Below are positions 25,757 through 32,787 of a stretch of 64,000 bases of DNA, one piece after another. How positions within the stretch are numbered: position 1 is the first letter of the stretch; every line of letters begins with the position of its first letter. The stretch lies in the NCBI GenBank assembly GCA_963849885.1, contig CAWKIV010000002.1:62001-126000 (forward strand), in the 5' to 3' direction. A model generated the notes under the pieces. The model searched no databases. It saw nothing but the letters and a program-made list of their open reading frames with translations, and had not been told where the DNA came from. A program made the position numbers and the translations under genes. This DNA is from CADCTP01 sp963849885. Its GTDB lineage: Bacteria; Actinomycetota; Actinomycetes; Mycobacteriales; CADCTP01.

Positions 25757-26092
25757 GTGAGCTCGACGAGCGGCCGGGACGATGCTGACCCGGTCCTGAT
25801 CACCGAGGCCGATCCCAGCCTGGACGACCAGTTGGCCGCCCGCCGCCGCAAGTACGGGATCATGATGGCGACCCGGGCGGTCTGCCTGGTGCTGGCCGCG
25901 GTGTTCTACCGGACCTGGTGGCTGCTGCCGATCTTCATCGCCGGCGCGGTGGTGCTGCCGTGGGCGGCCGTGCTGATCGCGAACGACCGGCCGCCGAAGA
26001 AGGCGCAGAAGGTCAACCGGTACGGCGGGCATCCCGACCCGGGCCGGGCGATCGCGGCGCCGCCGGAGAAGGGGCGGGTCATCGACGGGTGA
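25757..26092 (+). CDS. DUF3099 membrane protein
   Basis: A 111-residue protein starting at GTG 25757. It contains the DUF3099 signature (VLITEADPSLDDQLAARRRK) followed by two transmembrane helices (about 38-52 and 57-75) and a basic cytoplasmic tail. Widespread in actinobacteria, function unknown. The 143 bp upstream, after the toxin gene, show no other gene. Confidence 0.88.
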   Translation: MSSTSGRDDADPVLITEADPSLDDQLAARRRKYGIMMATRAVCLVLAAVFYRTWWLLPIFIAGAVVLPWAAVLIANDRPPKKAQKVNRYGGHPDPGRAIAAPPEKGRVIDG

Positions 26093-26209
26093 TCCGGGCG
26101 GCGAGCAGGCCGCCGCCGTGCGTGCCCGAGTGGCGTTCGGTGTCCGATTCGAGCGGGTTGGGATACCTACGGAGATCGCGGGCGGCACTGTTTTGGCACA
26201 CACTGATGC

Positions 26210-26587
26210 ATGCGTGATACAGCGTTATCTAAATCCTCTGACGAAACTCAGCGGGTGCCGCCTTCTCCGAACCCTTCCGTCCAAAGGCGACGACTGGCGT
26301 TCGGCTCGGTGGTCCGCGCGAAGCGCAAGTCGCTCGGCCTGTCGCAGGAGAAGCTCGCCGAGCGTGCGGGCTGCGACCGACAGTCGATCAACCGCGTCGA
26401 GAACGCGGCGTACTCGCCGTCCCTCGACCGGGTGTTCAAGCTCGCCGACGCCCTCGGCATGAGCCTGTCGGACCTCTTCGACGAGTTCGACCGCGTGGAC
26501 TCTCCGGCCGTCGCCTCGAACGGCTCCGACCGCCGTGACAATCCACGGTCCGGTCAGTCGCCGGGAGAGCGAGCGGCGGCCAGTTGA
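26210..26587 (+). CDS. XRE-family helix-turn-helix regulator
   Basis: A 125-residue protein with a Cro/CI helix-turn-helix at about residues 32-85 (GSVVRAKRKSLGLSQEKLAE; CDRQSINRVENAAYSPSLDR; LADALGMSLSDLFDEF). It has a disordered N-terminal tail and a polar C-terminal tail. The segment from about 26150 to 26270 is visibly less GC-rich than its surroundings, which suggests recent acquisition. No partner gene adjoins it on the same strand. Confidence 0.9.
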   Translation: MRDTALSKSSDETQRVPPSPNPSVQRRRLAFGSVVRAKRKSLGLSQEKLAERAGCDRQSINRVENAAYSPSLDRVFKLADALGMSLSDLFDEFDRVDSPAVASNGSDRRDNPRSGQSPGERAAAS

Positions 26588-26641
26588 CCAGACGCTGAGA
26601 CCGCCGCCCGAGTCCTGACGTCGTCCTGACGTCCCAGTCGG

Positions 26642-26992
26642 TCACGCATCCGCGCGCAGGGCCTCGGCCGCGCGGGCTGCCTCGCGCAGCACGCCGGCCA
26701 GGTCCCGCTCGTCCGTGCCCCGGGCCGACTCGAGGATCCGGCCGATCGTCGTCCAGTCGTCCAGCACGCTGGCCAGGTGCCGGGCGACGTGCGCCGGCAT
26801 GCGCAGCACCACGGCCGGCACCCGGACCGCTTCCTCGGGATCCCAGACGTGCGCGCCGTCGACCTCGACGTCCACCACGTCCTCGACCCGCCACCGGCGT
26901 GGTGGACCTCCGGGCATGGGAAGCGGGACGACGTTGCTCGGGCGGATGTGCTCGACGGTCACGCTGAGCGAGCATGCCGCTGCGGGGCGCAT
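26642..26992 (-). CDS. conserved-looking hypothetical protein (about 116 aa)
   Basis: From ATG 26992 the frame encodes SLSVTVEHIRPSNVVPLPMP, an acidic beta-like stretch (VEDVVDVEVDGAHVWDPEEA) and a helical C-terminus (DWTTIGRILESARGTDERD). No family is recognised. An ATG at 27070 would add 26 basic residues; neither start has a good ribosome-binding site. It is divergent from the DUF3039 gene and converges on the XRE gene. Confidence 0.55.
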   Translation of the reverse strand: MRPAAACSLSVTVEHIRPSNVVPLPMPGGPPRRWRVEDVVDVEVDGAHVWDPEEAVRVPAVVLRMPAHVARHLASVLDDWTTIGRILESARGTDERDLAGVLREAARAAEALRADA

Positions 26993-27076
26993 TCTGTCCA
27001 GTGCCTGTTCGAGTGCTGTCCACTTTCCCACCCGGCCGGGTGCCGATCTGCCGGGTCGGGGTGGGAGCATCGACAG

Positions 27077-27355
27077 GTGACGACGACCCCTGAGCCCGGC
27101 CCCGGCACCGCGGTCGAGGAGCGCACCGACGCCACCCCGGACCTGCGCCCGGAGCCGGGCGACTCCGAGCGCTTCTCGCACTACGTGCCGCGGGACAAGC
27201 TGATGGAGGCGATGGTCAACGGCACCCCGGTGCGGGCGCTGTGCGGGAAGATCTGGACACCGTCCCGGGACCCGAAGAAGTATCCGGTCTGCCCGGAGTG
27301 CAAGGAGCTGTACGAGCGGCTCCCGCCGGGCGAGGACCGCGACCCGGACCGCTGA
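27077..27355 (+). CDS. DUF3039 zinc-binding protein
   Basis: A 92-residue protein starting at GTG 27077. The DUF3039 core is HYVPRDKLMEAMVNGTPVRA followed by LCGKIWTP and CPECKELY, giving a probable zinc site with Cys-His ligands. Conserved across actinobacteria, often beside a helicase, as here (28.7 kb). Function unknown. Confidence 0.9.
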   Translation: MTTTPEPGPGTAVEERTDATPDLRPEPGDSERFSHYVPRDKLMEAMVNGTPVRALCGKIWTPSRDPKKYPVCPECKELYERLPPGEDRDPDR

Positions 27356-27361
27356 GGCGGC

Positions 27362-28471
27362 TCAGGTGGGCCCGGACCGCCGCTCCCGCGGGGCCGGCTC
27401 GCCGTCCGGGGCCCGCCCGTCCGGGGCCCGTCCATCCGGGGCCTGCCCATCCGGGGACGGGGCCGGGTCCGGCGGCGGGTCCGCGGCCGGCGGCGCCGGC
27501 CGGCTCGGCCAGGTCTGCTCGATGGTCGCGTTGAGCTCGGCGCCGAGCAGCACCGCCAGCGCGAGCAGGTAGAAGAAGAGCAGGGCGCCGATCGGCGCGG
27601 CCAGCGCCCCGTACGTGAAGCCCTGGCTCACCACGAAGCCGATGTAGAGCCGCAGCCCCAGGCTGCCGCCGAGGAAGACCACGCCGGCCAGCACGGCGCC
27701 CGGGAAGCCCCGGCCCCACGGCAGCCGGTTCGGCGGGGCCAGGTGGTAGAAGGTCACCAGCCCGAGCAGCAGCAGCACGCCGACGGTCGGCCAGTAGGCC
27801 GCGTTCACCACCGTGTCCACGTCGCCGCGCGCCGACTGCGGGAACAGCCGCACCAGCCGCCCGGGCCCGAGCACCATGACCGGCAGCAGCACCACGCCGA
27901 TGACCACGGTGAGCAGGTAGAGGGAGAGCGCCAGCAGCCGGCTGCGGATCGCGCCGCGCTGGTCGCGCATCCCGTACGCGATCGTCACCGTGTTGACGAA
28001 CGTCGAGGTCGCCGACGAGCCGGCCCACAGCGCGATGACGAAGCCGACGCTGATCACCGCGGCCCGCCCCTCGCGCAGCACCTCGTTGACGGTCGGGGCG
28101 ATGACCTCGTCGACGACGCTCGGCGTGAACGCCCGGGAGAAGAACTCCAGCAGCTGCTGCTCGATCTGGTTCACGGTCTCCGGGCCGAGCAGCCCGGACA
28201 GGTAGCCCAGGCTGCCCAGCAGGGCCAGGAAGAGCGGCGGCAGCGACAGCAGCTGCCAGAACGCGCCCTCGGCGGACAGCCCGAGGATGCGGTCGTCCCA
28301 GGCCTTGGCCAGCGTCCGGCGCACCACGTTGACGTGCCGCTGCCTGACCACCGGCCTCGCCGCCTCCCGGACCGCCGCCGCGGCGCGTCCCGGGGCGCGG
28401 AGGCCGCGGTGGGGCGCGCGCCGGGCCGCCGGGACACCCGGACGGTCCACCGGGTCGCGGGTGGCGGTCAT
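27362..28471 (-). CDS. YihY/BrkB-family membrane protein
   Basis: A 369-residue protein from ATG 28471 with six transmembrane helices between about residues 70 and 320 (FLALLGSLGYLSGLLGP; VISVGFVIALWAGSS; LLLGLVTFYHLAPPNR; PIGALLFFYLLALAVLLGAE). This is the YihY/virulence factor BrkB family, formerly misnamed ribonuclease BN. The basic N-terminus (about 60 residues) and a C-terminal tail made of DGRAPDG repeats are probably cytoplasmic and disordered. Substrate unknown. Confidence 0.9.
   Translation of the reverse strand: MTATRDPVDRPGVPAARRAPHRGLRAPGRAAAAVREAARPVVRQRHVNVVRRTLAKAWDDRILGLSAEGAFWQLLSLPPLFLALLGSLGYLSGLLGPETVNQIEQQLLEFFSRAFTPSVVDEVIAPTVNEVLREGRAAVISVGFVIALWAGSSATSTFVNTVTIAYGMRDQRGAIRSRLLALSLYLLTVVIGVVLLPVMVLGPGRLVRLFPQSARGDVDTVVNAAYWPTVGVLLLLGLVTFYHLAPPNRLPWGRGFPGAVLAGVVFLGGSLGLRLYIGFVVSQGFTYGALAAPIGALLFFYLLALAVLLGAELNATIEQTWPSRPAPPAADPPPDPAPSPDGQAPDGRAPDGRAPDGEPAPRERRSGPT
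27405..27458. repeat. 15-bp tandem repeat in the 3' end of the YihY gene
   Basis: Three to four copies of a 15-bp unit (gtccggggcccgccc and variants) encode the DGRAP repeats in the C-terminal tail. A unit length divisible by three keeps the frame, so copy number may vary between strains. Confidence 0.7.
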
Positions 28472-28654
28472 CCCCCGAAGTGTGCCCGTCGCCGGCCGGC
28501 AGGACACGCCGGGGACCCCTGGCGCGCCGGGGCGCGGGGCGGCCGCCGGCTCCCCGGTAGGGTTGGCCACCGCTGATCACCGCCCTCGCCGGGGACCTCC
28601 CCGTCGGGGGTGTTCGCTGTCCGGGCCGTCCGCGGCCCGCCGGAGAGGGGGAGC

Positions 28655-30373
28655 GTGACCGCCGCGCAGAGCCTGCCGCCGGCGCCGCCGCTGCGGACCT
28701 GGCAGCGCCGGGCGCTGTCGGCGTACCTGCTGCGCCGGCCGGCCGACTACCTCGCGGTGGCCACCCCCGGCGCCGGCAAGACCACCTTCGCGCTGCGGGT
28801 GGCGGCCGAGCTGCTCGCCGACCGGACCGTGGCCGCGGTGTGCGTGGTCACGCCGACCGAGCACCTCAAGACCCAGTGGGCGGCCGCGGCGGCGGCGCTC
28901 GGCATCCCGCTGGACCCGACCTTCCGCAACGCCGACGGCGCCACCGCGCGCGACTTCCGCGGCGCCGTGGTCACCTACGCGCAGGTGGCGGCGGCGCCGG
29001 CGCTGCACCGGGCGCGCACCGCGGCCCGCCGCACGCTGGTCGTGCTGGACGAGGTGCACCACGCCGGGGACGCGCTGTCCTGGGGCGACGCGGTGCGGGA
29101 GGCGTTCGCGCCGGCCACCCGGCGGCTCGCGCTGACCGGCACCCCGTTCCGGTCGGACGAGAACGCGATCCCGTTCGTCCGGTACGAGCCGGAGCCGGAC
29201 GGGGCGCTGCGGTCGATGGCCGACCACGCGTACGGCTACGGCGAGGCGCTGCGGGACGGTGTGGTCCGCCCGGTGATCTTCCTCGCGTACTCCGGGGAGG
29301 CCCGGTGGCGCACCCGCGCCGGCGACGAGCTGTCCGCCCGGCTCGGCGAGCCGGGCACCGCCGAGCACGTGGCGCGGGCCTGGCGGACCGCGCTGGACCC
29401 GGCCGGCGACTGGGTGCCCGCCGTGCTGCGGGCCGCCGACCAGCGGCTGTCCCAGGTCCGGGCCGGCGGGATGCCGGACGCCGGCGGGCTGGTGATCGCC
29501 TCCGACCAGGCCGCCGCGCGGGCGTACGCGGGGCGGCTGCGGGAGATCACCGGCGAGCCGCCGGTGGTGGTGCTGTCCGACGACCGGGGCGCGTCCGCGC
29601 GGATCGCCCGGTTCGCCGCGTCCACCGACCGCTGGATGGTCGCGGTCCGGATGGTGAGCGAGGGCGTCGACGTGCCGCGGCTCGCGGTCGGGGTCTACGC
29701 CACCAGCGCGTCCACGCCGCTGTTCTTCGCCCAGGCGGTCGGGCGCTTCGTCCGGGCCCGGCGGGCGGGGGAGACCGCGTCGGTGTTCCTGCCCTCGGTG
29801 CCGCCGCTGCTGCGGCTGGCCGGCGAGCTGGAGGCGGTCCGCGACCACGTGCTGGGGCGGCGCCGGGCCGACGGCGAGGAGGGCTGGGACGACGAGCTGC
29901 TGGCCGCCGCGCAGGCCCGCCGGGACGAGCCGGGGGAGGAGGAGCGGGCGTTCACCGCGCTGAGCGCCTCCGCGCACCTGGACCAGGTCATCTTCGACGG
30001 CGCGTCGTTCGGCACCGGGGCGACGCCGGGCACCGCCGAGGAGGAGGAGTTCCTCGGCCTGCCCGGGCTGCTGGAGCCGGACCAGGTGGCGCTGCTGCTG
30101 CGGCAGCGGCAGGCCAAGCAGGTGGCCGAGGAGAAGCGGCGCGGGCCGGCGGCCCCGGCGCCGGCCGCGGCGGGCGGGCCGGTCCCCGCGCACGAGCGCC
30201 GGGCCGCGCTGCGCCGCCAGCTCAACGCCCTGGTCGCCGCGCACCACCACCGCACCGGCCGGCCGCACGGCAGCATCCACACCGAGCTGCGCCGCGCCTG
30301 CGGCGGCCCGCCGACCGCGGTGGCCAGCGTGGAGCAGCTCGAGCAGCGCATCGCCACCCTCCAGTCCTGGTGA
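28655..30373 (+). CDS. DEAD/DEAH-box (SF2) helicase
   Basis: A 572-residue protein; GTG 28655 is chosen for the GAGAGGGGGAG site just upstream. Helicase motifs in order: Q-like LRTWQRRAL (about 14), Walker A ATPGAGKTT (about 35), VVTPTEHLKTQW (Ia), DEVHH (about 132), LTGTPFRSDE (III), RMVSEGVDVPRL (V) and QAVGRFVRARR (VI). The C-terminal 130 residues are charged and helical. It is a compact actinobacterial SF2 helicase of unknown substrate. A hairpin follows the stop. Confidence 0.92.
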   Translation: MTAAQSLPPAPPLRTWQRRALSAYLLRRPADYLAVATPGAGKTTFALRVAAELLADRTVAAVCVVTPTEHLKTQWAAAAAALGIPLDPTFRNADGATARDFRGAVVTYAQVAAAPALHRARTAARRTLVVLDEVHHAGDALSWGDAVREAFAPATRRLALTGTPFRSDENAIPFVRYEPEPDGALRSMADHAYGYGEALRDGVVRPVIFLAYSGEARWRTRAGDELSARLGEPGTAEHVARAWRTALDPAGDWVPAVLRAADQRLSQVRAGGMPDAGGLVIASDQAAARAYAGRLREITGEPPVVVLSDDRGASARIARFAASTDRWMVAVRMVSEGVDVPRLAVGVYATSASTPLFFAQAVGRFVRARRAGETASVFLPSVPPLLRLAGELEAVRDHVLGRRRADGEEGWDDELLAAAQARRDEPGEEERAFTALSASAHLDQVIFDGASFGTGATPGTAEEEEFLGLPGLLEPDQVALLLRQRQAKQVAEEKRRGPAAPAPAAAGGPVPAHERRAALRRQLNALVAAHHHRTGRPHGSIHTELRRACGGPPTAVASVEQLEQRIATLQSW

Positions 30374-30380
30374 CCGCCCG

Positions 30381-30397
30381 CGCCCCGCCGCGGGGCG
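30381..30397. terminator. hairpin between convergent helicase and immunity-like genes
   Basis: A perfect 7-bp stem (cgccccg / cggggcg) with a three-base loop lies in the 29-bp gap between two convergent stops and could serve both strands. No T-run is present. Confidence 0.5.
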
Positions 30398-30402
30398 GCG
30401 GC

Positions 30403-30753
30403 TCAGCGGAGGTCGGTCTGCGGCAGCTCGTCCTCGAAGTCGCAGGCGGCGACCACGCGGTGGCCGCGGGACCGCAGGAAGGTCATCAGCTCGGTCACCA
30501 GCGTGACCATGTCGGCGTCCGACGCGGACGTCCGGTACACCTCGACCTTGGTGCCCCACTCGACGAAGGTGTCCGGGCCGCCGGGGGTCCCGGCGTCGGT
30601 GCCGGCCACGTCGAGCTCGACCCCGGGCAGGGTCAGCGTCCGCCGGTCCGGCTCGGCGCCGAACCGCCCGGCGAGCAGGTCCAGCACCGCCGCCCGGTCC
30701 TCCGCGTCGACGTAGAGGAAGCACTCCTGGTAGCGGTCCGGCACGGCGGTCAT
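30403..30753 (-). CDS. putative immunity protein of the reverse-strand toxin gene
   Basis: A 116-residue acidic protein from ATG 30753, whose start overlaps the stop of the upstream trunk-tip gene as ATGA. It starts MTAVPDRYQECFLYVDAEDR and alternates beta and alpha segments (FVEWGTKVEVYRTSASDADM; LMTFLRSRGHRVVAACDFED). No family is recognised. Position immediately after a T7SS-type toxin gene, small size and acidity are the reasons for calling it immunity; this is inference. Confidence 0.6.
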   Translation of the reverse strand: MTAVPDRYQECFLYVDAEDRAAVLDLLAGRFGAEPDRRTLTLPGVELDVAGTDAGTPGGPDTFVEWGTKVEVYRTSASDADMVTLVTELMTFLRSRGHRVVAACDFEDELPQTDLR

Positions 30754-31185
30754 TGAACCGGCAGCCACGGCTCGTTGTCGAAGGGCCCGCCGCGCCGGAT
30801 CACCGACAGGTCGACCGCCCGCTCGAGGTCGGCCTCCAGCGCCCGGCGCAGCGCCCGCATGCCGGCCTCGCCGGCCTGGATCTTGCCGGTCTCGATCGCG
30901 TGCAGCATGGTGCGCTCCTTGGCGCTGCCCGGGTTGGGCGTGCCGAAGCGCTCCCGGACCAGGCCGGGCGGCCAGGTCGAGGTCGCGCGGCAGGTCGGCG
31001 AGCTGGCCGCGGAAGGCCTCCGCGGCCTCCCCGGTCCAGCCGGACGAGTTCAGCCGGGCGACGTTGGCGGCGGCGTCGGCGAACAGCCGCCCGGCGGAGT
31101 CCACCCCGCCGGCCGCCGCCGCCACCGCGGCCGGGTTCCCCGGGGCGGGATCGAACCCCAGCGCCGGGAACTCGCGCCTGGCCAT
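30750..31185 (-). pseudogene. short T7SS-trunk/toxin-tip gene with one-base frameshift
   Basis: From ATG 31185 the first 75 codons match the trunk of the intact toxin at 32788 (REFPALGFDPAPG; NSSGWTGEAAEAFRGQL; DLDLAAR). After Arg75 this frame loses sense. Dropping one base near 30965 continues it as LVRERFGTPNPGSAKERTML, HAIETGKIQAGEAGMRALRR and DLSVIRRGGPFDNEPWLPVQ, stopping at 30750 in an ATGA overlap with the next gene. The product would be about 144 residues, so the middle of the trunk is absent compared with its 492-residue relative. It is either a degraded toxin or a compact one with a sequencing error. Confidence 0.65.
31000..31058 (-). repeat. 59-bp perfect inverted repeat, left copy
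   Basis: This stretch is the exact reverse complement of 32915-32973. It encodes the NSSGWTGEAAEAFRGQL part of the toxin trunk. Flanking sequence is also similar (about codons 1-75) but not identical. The two copies lie head to head, 1.9 kb apart. Confidence 0.9.
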
Positions 31186-31277
31186 CCCTGCCCCCAGTAC
31201 GGTCGTGGACCTGCGGGGCCGGACGCTATAGCATCGGCGACCGGTAAGCGAGTATTGACCGATTCGTGGGGATTCTC

Positions 31278-31571
31278 ATGGCAGACGGGTTCTCGGTCGA
31301 GGTCGGCACGCTGCGGGCGCTGTCCGGCCAGCTCACCTCGATCGGCGAGCGGGTGTCGGGCGCGCAGGACGGCCTGGACGGGCTCGGCGACGGGCAGACC
31401 GGGGACGGCGAGCTGTCCTCGGCGGTGCACCACTTCAAGGACAAGTGGGAATACTCGCTGAAGAAGATCGGCGAGACCGCGCAGGCGGTGGCGGAGAAGG
31501 CGACCGCGGCCGCGGACGGCTACGAGCAGACCGACCTGGCCGTCGCGGACGCGGCCGCGGGCCGGACGTGA
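31278..31571 (+). CDS. WXG100-like type VII secretion protein
   Basis: A 97-residue all-helical protein (FSVEVGTLRALSGQLTSIGE; HHFKDKWEYSLKKIGETAQA; AAADGYEQTDLAVADAAAG). Length, the helix-turn-helix hairpin and the C-terminal YEQTD resemble WXG100/ESX proteins, although the central WXG is replaced by KWEYS. ATG 31278 is preferred over GTG 31266 because GGGGA lies just upstream of the ATG. Its stop overlaps the next gene (GTGA at 31568). It probably forms a helical partner for secretion of the toxins beside it. Confidence 0.8.
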   Translation: MADGFSVEVGTLRALSGQLTSIGERVSGAQDGLDGLGDGQTGDGELSSAVHHFKDKWEYSLKKIGETAQAVAEKATAAADGYEQTDLAVADAAAGRT

Positions 31572-32392
31572 CCGGTGCCGGGCCGGGCGGTGCCGGCCCG
31601 GGCGGTGCCGGCCCGGGCGGTGCCGGCCCGGGCGGTGCCGGACCGGGCGGTGCCGGACCGAGCAGTGCCGGACTGCGCGGCGCCGGCTCGACCGTGGAGA
31701 TCGGCGTCGACCCGGCCGCGCCCCGGCCGGCGATCGGCTTCCGGCTCGACGTGCCGGACGAGTTCACCTCGCTCGACCTGGATCCGGCGACCTCGGACGC
31801 GGCCATCGAGCGGCTGCTGGACGAGCGGTCCGCGGCGGTGCCGGGCGCGGCCCGGCACCGGGTGCGGGCCCGCCAGCTGCTGCAGCGGATGGTCTCCGAG
31901 CACCGGGCCGCCGGCGTCTTCCTGGCCGCCTTCCTGGCCCGCGGCGGGCCGTCCCCGGGCGAGATGGTCGGCGCCGGCCTCACCCTGGCCTGGCGCCGGT
32001 TCGCCGGCGGCATCAACCTGGACGGGCTCACCACCTTCTTCCGGGAGGACGACCCGGCGCCGGGGGAGGACCCGGCGCTGCGGGACGTCCGCCGGGTCCC
32101 GCTGCCGTACGGGGAGGCGGTCCGGGTGGTCAACCGGCAGCAGGCGCCGCTGCCGCTGACCTCCCGCCGGCAGGAGGTGGTCGTGGTGCAGCACCTGGTG
32201 CCGGCGCCGCCGCCGGCCGCGGAGTGGCTGGCCGTGCTGACCCTGTCCACCCCGGACGTGGCCGGGCAGGCCGACTTCACCGGGTTCGCCGCGCGGGTGG
32301 CGGCGACGCTGGAGTTCCTCGGCCCGGACGGGGCGGTGCTGCCGCCGCCCGGGCCGCCGACCGGCACCATCGGCTTCGTGCCGGACCGCTGA
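31568..32392 (+). CDS. T7SS-associated hypothetical protein with GGAGP repeats
   Basis: A 274-residue protein whose GTG start overlaps the WXG100-like stop. The first 40 residues are GGAGP repeats, probably disordered. A mixed alpha/beta domain follows (AIGFRLDVPDEFTSLDLDP; RARQLLQRMVSEHRAAGVF; VRVVNRQQAPLPLTSRRQEV; WLAVLTLSTPDVAGQADFTG). No signal peptide or membrane helix. Coupling to the WXG100-like gene suggests a role in type VII secretion, for example as chaperone or cargo adaptor. I do not recognise the family. Confidence 0.75.
   Translation: MTGAGPGGAGPGGAGPGGAGPGGAGPGGAGPSSAGLRGAGSTVEIGVDPAAPRPAIGFRLDVPDEFTSLDLDPATSDAAIERLLDERSAAVPGAARHRVRARQLLQRMVSEHRAAGVFLAAFLARGGPSPGEMVGAGLTLAWRRFAGGINLDGLTTFFREDDPAPGEDPALRDVRRVPLPYGEAVRVVNRQQAPLPLTSRRQEVVVVQHLVPAPPPAAEWLAVLTLSTPDVAGQADFTGFAARVAATLEFLGPDGAVLPPPGPPTGTIGFVPDR
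31577..31672 (+). repeat. 15-bp tandem repeat encoding GGAGP
   Basis: About six copies of gggcggtgccggccc, the last ones degenerate, at the 5' end of the 31568 gene. The unit preserves the reading frame, so length variation would change only the linker. Confidence 0.85.
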
Positions 32393-32400
32393 GCGGAAGG

Positions 32401-32592
32401 TCAGGCCGAGGTGACGACCTCCACCGCGACGGCCCGCAGGGCCTCGTCGTACCGGCGGGAGTGGTGCCCGCAGAAGAGCAGGTCGTGGCCGCCGGCCAGG
32501 ACGACCCGGGTGGCGGCCCGGGCGCCGCAACGGTCGCAGCGGTCGGCAGTGGTCAGGATGGCGACGGTGTCCGGGATCAGGGTCGGAGTCAT
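32401..32592 (-). CDS. DUF7455-like small zinc-ribbon protein, copy 1
   Basis: A 63-residue protein from ATG 32592 with Cys pairs DRCDRCGARA and FCGHHSRRYD, giving a probable zinc site, and a shared core RVVLAGGHDLLFCGHH. A close paralogue lies at 34662-34859 on the same strand, with the toxin/immunity pair between them. Proteins of this kind are commonly encoded next to the principal sigma factor gene in actinobacteria. Function unknown. Confidence 0.85.
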   Translation of the reverse strand: MTPTLIPDTVAILTTADRCDRCGARAATRVVLAGGHDLLFCGHHSRRYDEALRAVAVEVVTSA

Positions 32593-32787
32593 GTCGGGCT
32601 CTCCCCTCTCGAACGGCGCCCGTCCCCGACGGGCTCTGGCGAACACTGCTTCGTGGCTCCCACGATGCATGCTCATTGTTCCCACGGTGTTACACCACGA
32701 CACTACGTCATGGACATAAGCCACAAACCGGAGAAGTTACGCTAAGCTCCCCGGCCAGCAGGCCGACCGGCGAGCCGGAGGTGGGCG
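32593..32787. promoter_or_regulatory. AT-richer intergenic region between DUF7455 copy 1 and the toxin gene
   Basis: The 195 bp between these divergent starts is distinctly less GC-rich than the rest (especially 32640-32745) and has no open frame. It must hold the promoter of the toxin/immunity operon and that of the DUF7455 gene. The ttacgct at about 32736 could be a -10 element for the toxin gene, but no convincing -35 is seen. Confidence 0.45.
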
